Source: Durusdinium trenchii
Taxonomy: Eukaryota; Sar; Dinophyceae; Suessiales; Symbiodiniaceae
DNA length: 64,000 bases
Reading direction: 5' to 3'
Assembly (NCBI GenBank): GCA_963970005.1
Contig: CAXAMN010027450.1
Location: 472,631 to 536,630 of the forward strand
The notes beneath the pieces were generated by a model, which was not told where the DNA came from, did no database searches, and worked only from the letters and a program-made list of their open reading frames with translations. The position numbers and the translations under genes are program-made. This document shows, one piece after another, positions 12,701 to 25,600 of the stretch (its first letter is position 1; each line of letters begins with the position of its first letter).

Positions 12701-15700
12701 TCAAGGACCCCAAATTTGAAGGTGGATGCTCTCAGATTTTCATAAGTTCCTGTCCCTTTGGAGTGATTTCTTCTGTACAATTGACATTATTCTTTCCGCC
12801 CAAGACCAAAAGTAGCTTTCAGAACTCATGCTTGCAGGTGTGTGATCAATGTACTCATACTATGTCGTACTCTTTGCCTTGAGCAAAGACAATACATACA
12901 CTGCAATTTGCTATCAAGTTTTCCCATGCAAGTCATATTCCATCCTATTCCCACTATTTTATTGTGTTCATGAAGCACAGAAAACCAGACACGACTGGGG
13001 CTCTGGGTTCTGTTGTCCCTTTCTCTGGCATGTGTAGAGTAGGCTTCGCTCTCTTCAGAAGGAAGGAGCCGAATTCTGCTCCGAGGTTTTCGCAAAAAAA
13101 ATTGGGAAACGAAGAACCCAAAAATTGGTTGGCCAACAGATCGGATGTGCCACGGATTGGACTGGGACTGAAACATCAACTGGAACGGGTGCGACCCCTT
13201 GATACCCTGCAAAACAAAGCAAAAGGGAAAACGCTGCAAACACCAAAGCCATCCAAAAACCAGAGTTCTCTGAAGGGAACTGCGCTTGTTGTGTGTGTGT
13301 GTAACCCTTGGAGTCATAGGGATCCTTCTGGATTTTGTTNNNNNNNNNNGGCGCGTGGCACCGCTGTCAAGTCAGTACGCATATCCATGAGTGTGTGTGT
13401 TTGTGCCTTTCACAACATGTCAAAACTAAACATGGGTGCCCAATGCCCCTTGATGAGTCCTTAGATTCATGTGTGCCTTTGACACGATTTCACCCTGCGA
13501 ACCCGCCAGGAGATCCACCGGAAAACTGCCGCGGAACTCTCCTGACCGTATCGGTGTGAAGGAGAATTCTGAATTGAATGCCGAGCTGCTCGAGCATCCG
13601 ATGCACTTTTCTTGTTTTCGATATGGAAAAATGCACCGCAGAAGTTGGGTCTTCATCCATCCATCATCATCACCCTAGAAGTTACTCATGAATCATTGGT
13701 CTTCAATCCATCTCCATCCCTTTCGGTCTTTGGGGCGCCGCCCGATCCCAGCGACATCATCCACCCAGGTGCGCCGGAGCAGCGCAGATCAACACGAGCA
13801 GCACCTTGTTGTCAATCTTCTCCATGAGCTTGTAGATCATCCCCCGTAGCGTATCCTGCGAGAGAGAAATTGACCAAGCTCACCACTCACCACTCACCAT
13901 TCCCGAAGCAACACTTGCGCACCTGAAGCGACAATTCAGTCTTCATGCGCCAGAACCACATGCAGTTTGGTCCGCTGTCCTTTTTGTTCTCAGATATCAA
14001 GGGCTCTTCAAACACGATTTGGTTAATGAGCACCTGGCCGGCTGAGGCTGCATGATGGACTGACACATACGTGTTCCCTTGCATCACTGGTCCCAAGAAA
14101 AGCAGGCCCTGGCTCCATTGAAAGAGCTGAGGACAAATGATTCATCGGATTCAACATCGACCTCCATACCATACCTCTAGGTCAAAAGAGGAGTTCCGAA
14201 CTCCCTAGCTCCACCATCTCATGTGTCCCCGGGTTTATTTCCACCTGATCTATTTCCCCCGAAAGTCACTCTATGTCGGCATTCCATTTGGGAGGCTTTC
14301 TCTTCCATCAATTCTCCCACTTTGATGCGAAGAAAATCAGTTTTTCCGACGGATGTCCCCTGCACCTCCACATCCGTCTCCGGAGTCAGATTGAGCAAGT
14401 CAATGGACTTGGTCTCCTCGTCCGAGTCCGTCGTCCGTCCGGAGTGCGAGACGGGGAGCGAGACCTGACGGTACCTGAGCGCCCCCCCCATCCAGATGGG
14501 GTTCGAGAAACAGCGAATCCACGTGAAGGATACACTGTGCTGCTAAAGAGAAGGGCACTGGTCTTGCGGACATGGTGTGTGATGTTGATGTGATGTTCAT
14601 AGAGCTGAAGGAAGGCTTCATGGAACATGAGGACACCAAGTATGTATTGTGGTATTGGTTGCGTTCGACGCCCAGAAACTTATTGCGTTGTAATCATCAT
14701 TTGTTACGTGATACAAGAGTGTAGAAGCCATACCAAGTAGGTAGAATGAGTTCAGCCTACTGGCAAGAAACCCCAAATCGTTGGCCGGCACCATCCGGCA
14801 CCCGAACCCCCCACAGTGCAGGGATTCCCTCCAGCAACTGACCTGAAACAGCTGGGATCTGGATCCCTCAGAAGCAAACCGATGAAAGCAAATCGGCAAA
14901 ACTTGGAGAGACGGGAAACTACACACTTCCGGGCCCCGCACCATCTAGCACACAAAAAATGAGACGCACTGAGCCTGATCTCTTCATTTCTGTCCGAGTA
15001 TCTAAGTCTCCATTTCTGCGCTGGTACTCCAAAACCTGAGCACACTGATTATTGCAACATCCAAGGCCACAATTGACATGGCACACAGCAAGGAGTCTTG
15101 GAGATCTGAAAAAAAAAGAAGCCCCTTTGACAGGTATCGAAGTTTGACAGACGAATGAAAGAGTTCTACAAGTCATAGCAATATTGCTTCCTCTCATCGT
15201 AGGGTCTTAGGGGATCCATCTTTTTGACACAGTGTCACACACCTAGAGTTGAAAAGCCCCCCCCAAAACGGTCAGACCGTTCTCTTTTCGGGTGAAAAGA
15301 ACACCAACGAGTTCTAAGCCCTCCGGAGTCTGTGTTCTTTCTCTTGGCCCAAGAAACCGGTCAGTTCCACCGGTCCTTTCGTACCGGTGCTGAGCCGGTT
15401 GACCCTACACGGGTCCACGGGGTTCCCCCGGGAGAGCGAGCGAAACAGGGTCCCGGTGGCGTCGGAACCACTTGGCGGACCAAATGAACACGTGGTTTCC
15501 ACTGACTGGCTATTGACTTTGGTGTCTTTTCGTAGAAAGAGGATGGGCTGAAATCCCCTGTTTGCTGGACCTGGGACCATGTCGCCCATTGCGTAGTTGC
15601 TAGCACAATTCATAGCTCCCTGATCTGCCAAAGAGGTTTGTATGGAAAGATCCCACCGGAAAATGATCGACATGCTGAGGGGATCTAGAAGTCTCCAAGT

Positions 15701-15881
15701 CTCCAAAAAAGCCTTTCCACAAGCTGATCTCGATGTCCAATGGTGCGAAAACCGCGACACCGGCCAGGGATCCGGGACCCGCTCCAGAACTACCGACCAG
15801 CGAACCCCAAAACCGGCCGTCGCTGGGCGCCCCCACGATGCCAGGCGGGTAGTATCTAAGGAGGAAACGTTTTAGCTTCAT
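776..15881 (-). CDS. DAW1: DAW1/ODA16 outer-arm dynein assembly factor (WD40), 21 exons, 3' end off window
   Basis: WD40 cargo adaptor that links outer-arm dynein to IFT for delivery into flagella. Exons on the minus strand, 5' to 3': 15881-15837, 15035-15003, 14416-14366, 14033-13980, 13855-13805, 12439-12366, 12134-12074, 11504-11470, 10372-10327, 7394-7339, 6768-6708, 6227-6177, 5735-5694, 5414-5340, 5202-5186, 4105-4051, 3141-3103, 2624-2553, 2208-2175, 1555-1512, 832-776. They total 1053 nt (351 codons) with phase kept at all 20 junctions. Diagnostic pieces: LLRYYPPG at the N-terminus, [105 protein letters not shown] and GHEGEISK. All are in the order of human and Chlamydomonas DAW1 (about 415 aa), with one residue difference in length so far. 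The start is the ATG at 15881, matching the family start MKLK/MRLQ. About 65 C-terminal residues (last WD repeats) should lie left of the window. Donors: 11 GT, 7 GC, 3 GA. The homology is recalled, not searched. Confidence 0.95.
1640..1715. repeat. Dispersed CTAG-rich repeat, inverse copy
   Basis: Contains ttactactagtaaggcacct and gttactactagcgaggcac, the reverse-complement form of the repeat at 1-50, followed by a run of G (about 1719-1728). It lies within a DAW1 intron. Confidence 0.75.
4178..4211. repeat. (TA)n(GA)n microsatellite
   Basis: Seven TA followed by nine GA units in a DAW1 intron. Similar TA runs recur near 7577, 11876, 27180, 31160, 33555, 38288 and 39872, all in introns or anonymous DNA. 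Confidence 0.85.
7395..10326 (-). other. Largest DAW1 intron (2.9 kb)
   Basis: It lies between the exon ending in GDK (GC donor) and the exon starting IVTGSFDK. Open frames of 60-160 codons occur on both strands, for example on the plus strand at 8652-9134, but none has recognisable protein character. It contains a TA-rich run near 7576-7600. I see no gene in it. Confidence 0.6.
13340..13349. other. Assembly gap (10 N)
   Basis: Ten N inside the DAW1 intron between exons 13855-13805 and 12439-12366. Exactly ten N in all three gaps suggests a fixed placeholder, so real lengths are unknown. Confidence 0.95.
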
Positions 15882-17666
15882 GACCTGGCCCACCGACCAC
15901 CCGGGTTGGTGGATGTGTCCACAAGCTCAAACGAGCGAAAGTGGACACGGTAGGACGACCAGTGACGTCGAGGGTTCTGTTCGGTTCTGGCAAACAGAAC
16001 ACCGAACACCTGCCGTTTCAACATGTTTCAACTGATGAACTGACGTTACCACTTGTTTCAAGAACTGACGTTTCACAAGAGTTTCATCAGGATGTTGGTC
16101 TTCACTCGACAGTTGTCGTGAACCCTTAGGTCCGATTCGGCGTTCAGTTTTCACCTGTTTTCACCTGTCTTGGATGCATAAGATGCCAAAAGGATCCAAA
16201 ATGATGTCTTTCTTGAAACCTCCTCCCATCCTACTCATGCTTAGTCATGCTTGTACCAGTGCCTTCGAAGGCTGATTGCGTTTTCCAGTGGCTTTGAAGA
16301 GAAGGCCACTGATTTCAGAGGCTCCCGACAGTGGCACTCGCCGCCTGGCCGACCTACGGGAAAAAGATCCCACCGTTTTGAGCCACGGCCTGCGAGGCAT
16401 GGCAGTGCCACAGAAAGCCGCACAGGAAAAACACAAAAGCCCTGCCATGGGATTGACCACCCCCGCATCGTATATACACTCATATGGTTATCCCAAGGTG
16501 CTCAACTGCTTAGCCACTTTTGATTCTTTGTTGGCCTAAACCTCCTTTGTCCGCGATGAATCAGGTTGCGAAAGTCTATTGAAACCGACGAATAGAGATT
16601 TGAAACCGACCATGGTGATACCTCTCCGGCAACAGACTCTCACTCTCACACATGGTAGTCCTTTGGTCATGCCTCAATCACGTCTACGTGGTTTCTCATG
16701 TCAAATAGACAAATGAGGAGAAATATATAGTGAACTTCTAAATTTATATAAAGTTGCCAGCGCCTTTGGTTGTGAATTTACAGCAAAACCAGAGCCCCAA
16801 ACTGTGCAGCCTTCTGATCAACCCCTTCTGCCTGCCTCCTATGCTGCCTAAAGCTCTTGGTGAAGGCACCCATGCCACCCCGGTGCATCCTAATGATGGG
16901 GCTCCAGATTCTATTCACGGCCAAATCATATCATTGTCGCGCAAGTGTTCAGTGCTCAAGCCCTCATGAGGTCTCAAGGAACACCATATGTTCGTTGCTA
17001 TTACGTGTTCCAAGAAGTATGGTGCAACAAAATGTGCTCAAGGATTCAGCGCCTGCAGAACGAGCGATGGTCACCGAGCTGCAGCTGCAGCACGGTCCGA
17101 GCTGAGGTGGATCAAAAGCCGCGCACCCTTTTCGCGCGCCGATCTCAGGTTTCGATCGTCATCGCCTCCCGAGTTGGGATCTGAAATCTGCCATAGCAAG
17201 GTGCGACGTGTCCATCTCTAAAAAAGGAATCTCTTTCGACTAGAAACTCTGCCCAACGCCTGCAATTTGCCCACAGTGGAACACTGAACGTCGCCTAGTC
17301 TCGTCTCTAAGGCGCCCGGCTGTGGCTCGCCCTCTTCGGCTGATGGCCTAAGACGACTGGGCAATGGCTTCTGCACCAAAATTTAAGCCTACATTGGCCG
17401 TGTATGGCGGACAACATCGAAACTCATTGGACCTCCGGACGTGTCCTCTTGACCTCGGACGTGCTGTGTCCCGGGAGTCCGTTTGTGCCACCGGTGTGGC
17501 GAAGACCGCAAGGCCTCGGACATCCTTTTTGGTCTGAAAGAGATCAACTGCACCGTTGCTTCTGAACGGTGAAGCTTGGACAAGTCACCAGCGGGGTTTC
17601 TCTGCGCATCAACAAGCGCCCCTCTTCAGAAGATCTTCGCGTTCGCCTGAACCCAAGACCAGCTAC
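15882..17666. other. Anonymous region upstream of DAW1
   Basis: This should contain the 5' UTR and promoter of DAW1, which starts at 15881 and reads leftward. No dinoflagellate spliced-leader relict (TTGGCTCAAG-like) was seen next to the start. A GC-rich block at 16300-16480 has minus-strand acceptor-like sites but no recognisable protein. Nothing else can be supported. Confidence 0.4.
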
Positions 17667-18685
17667 TTTGAAAATTTGATCGGCACGCTTTGGCACAATA
17701 CTTGTTGCCCATGAATTTCGGACTTGTCTTTTTGCACTCTTCAGACACACTGGTTGTCTTCTCAACATAGCCTCGGCAAGGAGAACAGCGGCCCCGCTTG
17801 CCGACCAAGCTACGCTGCCGCTCTTGCATTTTCGGTTGTACCGCCGAATCCCCATTCATGGGACATCTCCAGAACTTCGTCGTCACCTTCATCTGCAACC
17901 ACCTGAGCATCTTTCAAAACCCTGGTTTGGAAATCAGGGTCGCACGGAATAGCTTAATTTTGCCCATGCCATTCCTGATTAGTTATTCGGTATTTCGCAT
18001 CCAGGCTCTCAGAGTTTCCACAGACAGACCGAAAACCCATAACGGAGGTCCCTGCGCAGCGCAAGACACAGTGAACTTGCACGATCAAGTTTTCAAGTTT
18101 GGTGCAAAACCCTTACATCAATTAGACCCTATATCTATATCTTCCTGGTATGGGCTTGATTGAAAACTGTCTTTGAGCCGAGTGTTTGCGTGCCGGTTCA
18201 TTGGTGGGCGACAAAGGAAGCTTGCTCCAAAATGTAGCATGACCAGCCTTGAACATTCTTGAAAGGATTCAATGCTGCAAACAAACACTATGACATGATG
18301 TCATGTATCAAGCATAGCCAGCATAGCTTGCACCCACCATACATGACTTTATGCATACTAAAGTGCATGCGCAACCTCACGCAATTCAGGGCTTTGCTGC
18401 AGCGGACAACAACTTAGGATAGGTTTCAAACTTCACATGCTCTTATAGGTTTTAAGTCTAAGTGTTTCATGCTGTTCGGCTGCTTACTTCATGTTTGTAT
18501 ACGGATACCAATGTCTTTCAGTTTCGTGTCCGCTGCCACACCTCGTCGTGCTCGTCAGCCTCTTCTTGGGCAAAAATTCCAGGCTCCATCAGCAGGGTGT
18601 GGCATTCGCTTTGACAAGCTGAGCTCCCCTTGAAGTTGGGACTGTCTGTCTTGCACAATGGGCTGACGCTGGCAATCTTCTGTAC
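17667..18685 (-). CDS. Two exon-like segments with homologous Cys motifs; unknown protein
   Basis: Two minus-strand segments encode related peptides. Segment 18685-18542 (144 nt, 48 codons) follows a strong T-rich acceptor TTTTTTGGCAG and ends at a GT donor; it carries SVSPLCKTDSPNFKG and then CQSEC. Segment 17771-17667, which may begin further upstream, carries SVSEECKKTSPKFMG and then CAKAC. The shared pattern is V(Q/E)K..SVS..CK..SP.F.G...C...C, about 13 of 28 positions identical. This suggests a tandem cysteine-repeat protein with one repeat per exon. The phases of the two segments do not join directly, so at least one exon is missing or the second start is wrong. I do not recognise the family. 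A further possible exon lies at 18840-19030 on the same strand. Confidence 0.45.
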
Positions 18686-18839
18686 CTGCCAAAAAAGGAA
18701 AGAACGCGAACAAGTGAAGGCGCACGGAAGACGCGAGCGGTGAACTAGACACAGAACCTCTGCCGACTTCCCTGTGGTTATAGAATTGTCTTCACGTATC
18801 TTCAAAGTATGCTCCCATCAACGTCCTCATCTACTTCAG

Positions 18840-19030
18840 ACTTCAATCCCAAAATAGGAGAACGTTTTCTCGGGCACTGTATCACCAAACCAAACGACCC
18901 CATCACCGGGAATGAGCTGGCTCGATCTCGAAAGCGCCTCGTCCTGACAGGCTCGGCATCCATCCGTGGACCAGGTCACCAAACCCGAGCTGCAAAGGCA
19001 ACAGCGCGCCTAGAGGCGGGAAATGACTTG
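18840..19030 (-). other. Possible exon, minus strand, Cys-containing
   Basis: The minus strand is open with protein-like content (TDGCRACQDE, then GDGVVWFGDTVPEKTF). It lies just upstream of the two Cys-repeat segments and could be part of the same gene. The plus strand is also open here (87 codons from 18809), so strand assignment rests only on context. Splice sites were not settled. Confidence 0.25.
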
Positions 19031-19439
19031 GTGAGGACACACACTATAGAAGTAAGCATCAGGAAGTCCTAAGTGAGTGAAGTAGACTAAAGGAGTGAAG
19101 TCTTAGATTAGGGCCCAAGCACCTGTCAATGGGAGGTTTGGATGCACTCCAGATTGAAGACTGCTCAGCATCAGCCAAGGTCACCGTGCAAAAATGAATT
19201 GCAGGAGAAACACATGGATACTATTGTCAAACTGTGGTCGAAACCATAGCATCGGCATCGCCGTGTTAAAGCAGAAGAAACATCCTGAGAACCAATTTTG
19301 ATTTGCCTGTGCACAGAATCAGAGGGTTCTAGTGTACCAATTCTTGAGGCACAAGACTGTGCAATGAGCACCAGTGGTGGTGTTGGTGAACCTCATACAA
19401 CCAAGATTCGGTTCAGAGCAAGTTGGGAAGTGGAAAAAA

Positions 19440-19495
19440 AGGAGCTACTAGTAGCGTCCTTGTTCCTAGCAGCGATGTCAGGAGCTACTAGGCCT
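19440..19495. repeat. Dispersed CTAG-rich repeat, copy
   Basis: Contains gagctactagtagcgtcctt and then tcctagcagcgatgtcagga, matching the copies at 43.9 and 47.9 kb. Confidence 0.7.
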
Positions 19496-19974
19496 CCAAA
19501 ACTGGAAAAATTGATCCAGAACGAAGTGGAAGCTTGCACCTCGATGTGGCCTTTCTCCATGGAACCATGGCGTTCTTTTTTCCGAGTACAAGTCTCTCCA
19601 CCCAGAGATGCTCAGTCCACGTGGGATCAGGCTAGGAACGATAAGGAGCGGGAGTTCTTGTTGGTTGCGTGAAAGTCATTGTGTTGTTGGTGTCATTGTT
19701 CAAAACCGGCTCTCGTCCAAAAGGGCTAGGAAAACCATGGAACAAACGCAGATTGGTAGGACCAAATTCACCCTTGTTAGGAGGCTCAGGTGAACTGTGT
19801 AACCTGAGAAACTGTGTACCTCATGAATGGATGTGGACTCGCCCCGAAGGGTTCCTCCGCTCATGAAGGGTTTCTTTGCCCCGATCGATGCCTTGCGGCT
19901 TGAGCTATTCGATGACCCAAACCATTCTTATTTAAACATAGTTATATTTTAATTCTTTCTATTTATTTCTTGTT

Positions 19975-20070
19975 TCTAATAGCTTCTTGTTACTAGTAGT
20001 ACGGCCAGGAGCCCCGTTCGTAGCGCGAGGCCAGGAGCCCCGTTCGTAGCTTCTCGTTCCTCTTCAAACG
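19975..20070. repeat. Dispersed CTAG-rich repeat, copy
   Basis: Contains agcttcttgttactagtagt, then two tandem units of gccaggagccccgttcgtag. Confidence 0.75.
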
Positions 20071-22658
20071 GCTTCCGTTCCGTCTCAAATGCTTCATCCG
20101 CCGAGGTACCGAAGCGTCCAGTTCGTCACCAAACGGGGTCGTGTGGCGCCTCTGTACTCCAAAAACCCGGGAGGTACGAAGGGATTCCAACGGCCAAGTC
20201 CCAGTTGGAGGTTGTTCAAACCAAGGTGGGATGTTAGTTTGAGATTGATGAAAGGGATGTCAGTGTTTTGGTCAGCGTCGTACTTCTGCAAACATGGTGT
20301 GGATGGCCAGGCTCCGAGCTGTTCACTTCAATGTTTGTTGGAAGGGGGGTATCCTGCAGCTAGCAAACCCTACTTGGCTGATGGAGAGATTCTGGCAAGG
20401 CAGAGGGGGTCTCCCACTTAAAAGGATCCCAAAAGGTGCAAGCAAGAGCTTTGGTCAAACCAAAAGTTTTGAACATTCTCGCCCTTTGAACAGGGTCAGA
20501 CCATTATCCTTTTCAATGTACATGGCGCATCGTTGTTCCGTGGTTTCTGGTTCACACTCGCCGCACGTGCTGGGCGAGAATGTTCGCTTCACCTCATCAA
20601 GCCAACGATGGGGCCAGAAGGAATGGGTCAGTTATGGTCAATTCCACATGAAAGCCGCTCAAGCGATGGCCCGTCTCCCCCCCAACGGTTGACCCGCCCA
20701 AAACGCAGCAACCTGGGGGGGGGCGAACAGGATGCAGTCTCCGGATGCTTCCTCCAAAGTACCACAATCACGGTGGAACAACAAAAAGGGATTGATTCTT
20801 CCGACTATCCCATTCCATGTTGATGATTTGGAGATGGGGGAAACCTGTAAGTAAAGGTCCATGTTCGTCGTCTGCCAGTAGGTTGATGTAGGTTGAATGA
20901 AAAAAACATGACCTTGCAACACACTCGAGCTGCCAGTAGGTGTCAAAGGAATGCAACTCAACCAGCAGGCAAGCAAATATGTTCTTGGTTTGAGGCCAAG
21001 TATGTTCAAACTGCAATATCTGCAATGAGAGTGGATGAAAGTCGTGTTCTTTTTCTCCCACCTCCATGTTTCTCGCGCCCATGGCGCCGACCCCACAAAA
21101 CGCCACCGGTCGGTGCCGTGTACCGGGACCGGGACCGGTCGACGCGAAGTTGTCGCATCTCGAGACCCTCATCCTCCGCCTCGCGATCGAACGACGAACC
21201 CGTCGAACTGAGCCACATCCGGATCATGTCGGTCAAACGCCCGTTGGACGTTCGTGTCGTTGAGGCATTTCCTCTTGAGACGTTTAATGCGAAGATGGAA
21301 CAACCATGAACAAGCTATGCCAGCATAGCGGCACCGACACGCAAGCTCCAAAGTACACACGGCCATAACATCAGGCAGCGGCACCCTGTAAGCTGCACTA
21401 GCACGCAGGCTCCAAAGCGCACACGGGCACATCTTCCTATACTTGAAGTAAGAACCCCCCAATAGCTCTCGCTCTCTGGCGAAAGACGGAATTCAGGTGT
21501 CCAACCCAACTCCGCTTGAGATTGAAATCTCATCATTCTGAGCTTGAAAAGGCCTCAAACCATGATCTGGAACGTCTGGAACAGCTCAAAACATGCTCAA
21601 ACCCAAGCACCTCATTGCTGCATCCTGAAGACCTGATCCCCAAATATCCCCAACACACTCCCCAACACCTCAACACCTCTCGCCTCCGAACAGCTCACGC
21701 TGTTCTGAAGGTCCTCACCGCGTCCTGGGAGCACGAAACGGACCTCGGACCTCGGAGCGACCGAAACACGGTTCGATCTAGCTAACATGGCAGGTGGTTC
21801 TGAATAGCTCAGGGGCTAGAACCCCTTATGCTCAGCCTGGTGTTTCACCTCCCAGATGCTACTTTAACTGGTCGATACTACTAGCTCAACAGTCCCACCA
21901 GAAGATAACCCGCACAGCGAAGTGACTTGCTGGTGTTGACCTGCTGCCCACATCTGCCCACCACTTAATTAAGATAGCACTGATGGAGTAAAGTCAGCGA
22001 AAAAGAGACGCTTCGCCCGCAAGTTCTGGAGGTTTCGCAAGCCCAAGCCCAAAAAAAAAGATCTGCGGTCATGTCGTTTCTTGTTTTGTCCAGGTATCCT
22101 ACCCTCTCCTGAAGCCCAGAGGAGGAACTGCACCAGGACCAACTGCACAGCAAGATGTGAGAACTGTGAGAACTACAAGGGGGTTCTAGCACCATTCTCT
22201 CTGAAAAGCAGAAATGGTATGTACACATGCTATTTCGGAATGGTTTGCTTGTTCCTGTCTGATCACCTTGACATTTTAGCACAGCCACGCTTCAAAGCCT
22301 TAACCACCCTATATATTTACTTCCACATATTGATCGTCTATTCTTCTGATGATCAAAGTTTTGCGCGTCTTTGTTCTGCTATCCTCAAAAAACAACAGGG
22401 CCGACCCCTGCCCTTCGACCGAGTCACTGCAAGCACCATTGCCATTTGAGGATCCAGTGGTTTCAGGATCCAGTTTGAGCCTACTTCCACGAATGATCGA
22501 GCAATGCATGGTTGGCAATCCATGGTTTGCAGGAGTCTGTGGAACAACTCTTGGAGCCCAGCCAGCTGCTAAAGCTGTGGAAACTTTCTCCACCACCCGA
22601 GTCTTGATCAGTTTGGGAGGTGGATCCACTTTCTTCTGATTGCATCACTCAGGACCAC

Positions 22659-25600
22659 GCGGCGTCTGCGGAGTGCGCAAACCACTTGGCACCTGCAAAA
22701 AAACGGGTGAGTCACCCAACAGTTCATGCAGCGAACCAATCGACATCAAGCTATCTTTCGAAAGAAGACATTCTCCACAATAGCATCCTTGCAATATTTT
22801 TTCTGAGAAAACCTCTTTTCAGAGGTCATCAGGACAACCACGAGCTACTCTCCGCAAGCAACCTCTTCAGTCGTCATGCCCAGCTCCTCTGGAAGTGGAA
22901 AGGAGATGATCTTCCCAGACCTCAGAGGCTGCTTCTTCCGGCGGACCCACCTCCGCGTGGGTCGCTCCAATGCTTCAGTCATCGGTCGGTCCACCGGCAG
23001 AAGCCTCATGGGATTCTTAAGAACTGGAGAAATGTGGGCCTTAGAGAAGCACTCAGTGGCACCCGAGTGCCTTCGGTGTCATGTTTCCCCATCTTTATGT
23101 GATGCTTTGGCTCACTCCAGTCTTTGGTACTATGAATTGAAGGCATTCAACAATTTTGCCCCATCTCCTTTAGTGGTTTTTCTGGGAACTTGATCCGTCG
23201 CGTGCAGAACTTCACTGGGCTTCGCTGGGTTGCCGGCTCACAGCCCACCAAAAGACTGGCCGCTTGCCTCGGAAAGCGGATCTGTGTTTTTTGGCCCCTG
23301 AAATGTGTGCGTTTCTTGAATGGGACTAAGGATGAATGTTCTGTTCCGCGTGTCTTCATGCTTTCAGAAAGAATTAAAAACAAACACGAAATTATCAACA
23401 AAATGTAGTCAAATTTCAGTGATGTGTTTGAAGATTCAAAAGCAATCCAGTTTCTGCTGCGTCCAATGGATTCTCGCTGGTCTCCGCTGGGCACCCCCAA
23501 CACGTGGAGCGTCCGGAACTCTTCCGGCTGCTCATAGCTCCGGAGCACTGAGACCTGGTGGTGGCCATCCGCCCATGCCAGGTGGATGGTTTGTTGGCCG
23601 AACAAAAAGAGAAATCTGTCTTTTTCGCCCAGGGCAGATTCGGGCAGATGGGAAGAGAAAGAAACACGTCGACAGGAATGTTGTTGCATCTGTGCTGACT
23701 ATCAGGGGGGGGCTTCTGACTTGAAAAGCAAAAATGCCGTGGACGTGTTGAAGGAGATGTGTTCAATGTCTGAAAAGAAATCACGAGATCTACTTTGTGT
23801 ATTCACACTTTGAAAGGCTTAGTGGGAGGAAGAGGCTCGATTTGGGCCCAACATGGAAAATGCTCCTGCTTCTGACCCAAAACAGCTCGATCCGCGAACA
23901 GGAATTCCTCATGCATTTCTCCTTTACCACACCACACTGCCACCATGATCAGAAAAAGGGATCGGTGCATCGCCCAGTTTACCTACAGCGATTTCGGATG
24001 GCTGAGGGAAGAAACTCCTGAAACGGCAGTGTGGATCCCCATTCAAAAGGCTCAAAAAAGGCTTGCATTTACTGTCACCCACCAGTGAAGGCATCATATT
24101 CTTGTGCACCCTCACATACGGTCCTCACTCAGGGCGCCTCCTCTTCGCCTGTTTGCCAAATGGACACTTTGCCACCGGCACACCTCAGTGGGCCATCACT
24201 TCAACTGGCGCCACCGAAGGGGTCAAAGAGAATGACCCACACCACGTGGGCTTTGCTCCGCAACGCCGCACAGTTCAGTTTCACTGAGCCGAAGGCGACA
24301 CCAGGGCGCCCGAGTCGGGCAGCAGCAGTAACGCCTGGAGGAGGCACGCGGCTAACGTGCACATGTGAAGTAAAAGGCGTAAACGAGAAAATCGGCAGTC
24401 CTTGATCAACAGCGTGGCTTGGATTCTTTTTCAGCCTTTGAGACGCTACTAGGAGCAAAGGGCATCGCTACTAGGAGCAAGCATGCTACTAGGGGCTCCT
24501 GGCCTTACTACTACAGGAGCAAGAAGCTACTAGTAGCTATTTGCTACTAGTAAGGCCAGAAGCTTCTTTTCCTTAAGCAGGTGAACTTCGCGAACCGAAA
24601 GGCCAAACTGAGACGGGGACTGAACCCCGGCGATTCGAGAAGCACGACGAATGGATGCCAAACTTCAGGCCGCGACCTCCCAGCCTTTGAGAATATATAC
24701 GAGCCTGTCACCTATAGTCACTCTGTGCCATCCATTTCGAAAATGATTCGAGTTTCTGGATCCCCATTCGTCTTCTCACCCTTCTCACCCGAACACACGA
24801 TTCCCTCGCCTGCACCGTGACCTCATGCAAGCGCACCACCTCACGAGGAGCCAAACATCTGCTGACTGACATCTGCGCCGACCACTCGGTGTCCGCGCGA
24901 GAGCTCCGGAGTTTTGGCTTCGGAGCGCACCGTTCGATCCGGGTCTTCTGAATCGGGGAGAGTGCATCAGAGCGGTGCAGAACGGTGCAGGGGTGCCCAT
25001 GTTCAGCACCCCTGGAAGAGGACAGCCCAACAGGTGATGTGAGATAAATACGATCACCCAGGGCTGCCCCAGTCTGCATGAATTTGTAATTCTTGCATAA
25101 TTCGTTTGGCTAAATCATTGGCAGCTCCATTGCCGGAGTTTTTGTCTGGATGCCATCTAAGCAGAAGCTTGCGCTTTGCCACAGCCCGTTCTTCCGGGCT
25201 GCTTGCACCTTGGAGCTCTTTGATTTCCAAGGCAACAACACTGGAAACAACCTCCTCCAGGTTTCGGGGCTTTCGTTCACCGTCATCACTCCATGCAAAG
25301 GTCTTTGCATGTTGGAGATCGGCGCTCAGCTGCCGCAGCTGCATCTCTGAGGCGATCTTGTCGCGTTCGGCGGTCCGAAGTAAGCGCTGTAGCTCGCTGC
25401 ACTGCTCCCGCAGCTCCGCCAGTTCCAGGGACGCTTGTCGAGCGGAAGCCTGCGCCACGTCTTTGGCAGCTCGTTCGAGTGCCAGGTCTTCTTTCAAGGC
25501 AGCAATCTCCTGCATTCTAGCTCGAATCCCAATGGCTTCGTCCAAAGCATCATCACCACTGTTTTCGCCAGCTCTCAATGCTGTCAACACCTGCTCCTCA

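Larger units (their letters stand above)
18686..22658. other. Mostly anonymous region between the Cys-repeat segments and the long WD40 gene
   Basis: It holds copies of the dispersed CTAG-rich repeat (19440-19495, 19975-20070), a GC-rich segment at 21060-21270 and otherwise low-information sequence. The remaining 3' exons of the long WD40 gene should be here, because its last recognised exon (22692-22659) ends inside a WD blade. The 21060-21270 segment is open on the minus strand (for example DMIRMW, AFDRHDPDVAQFDGF) but could not be joined in phase. Confidence 0.4.
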
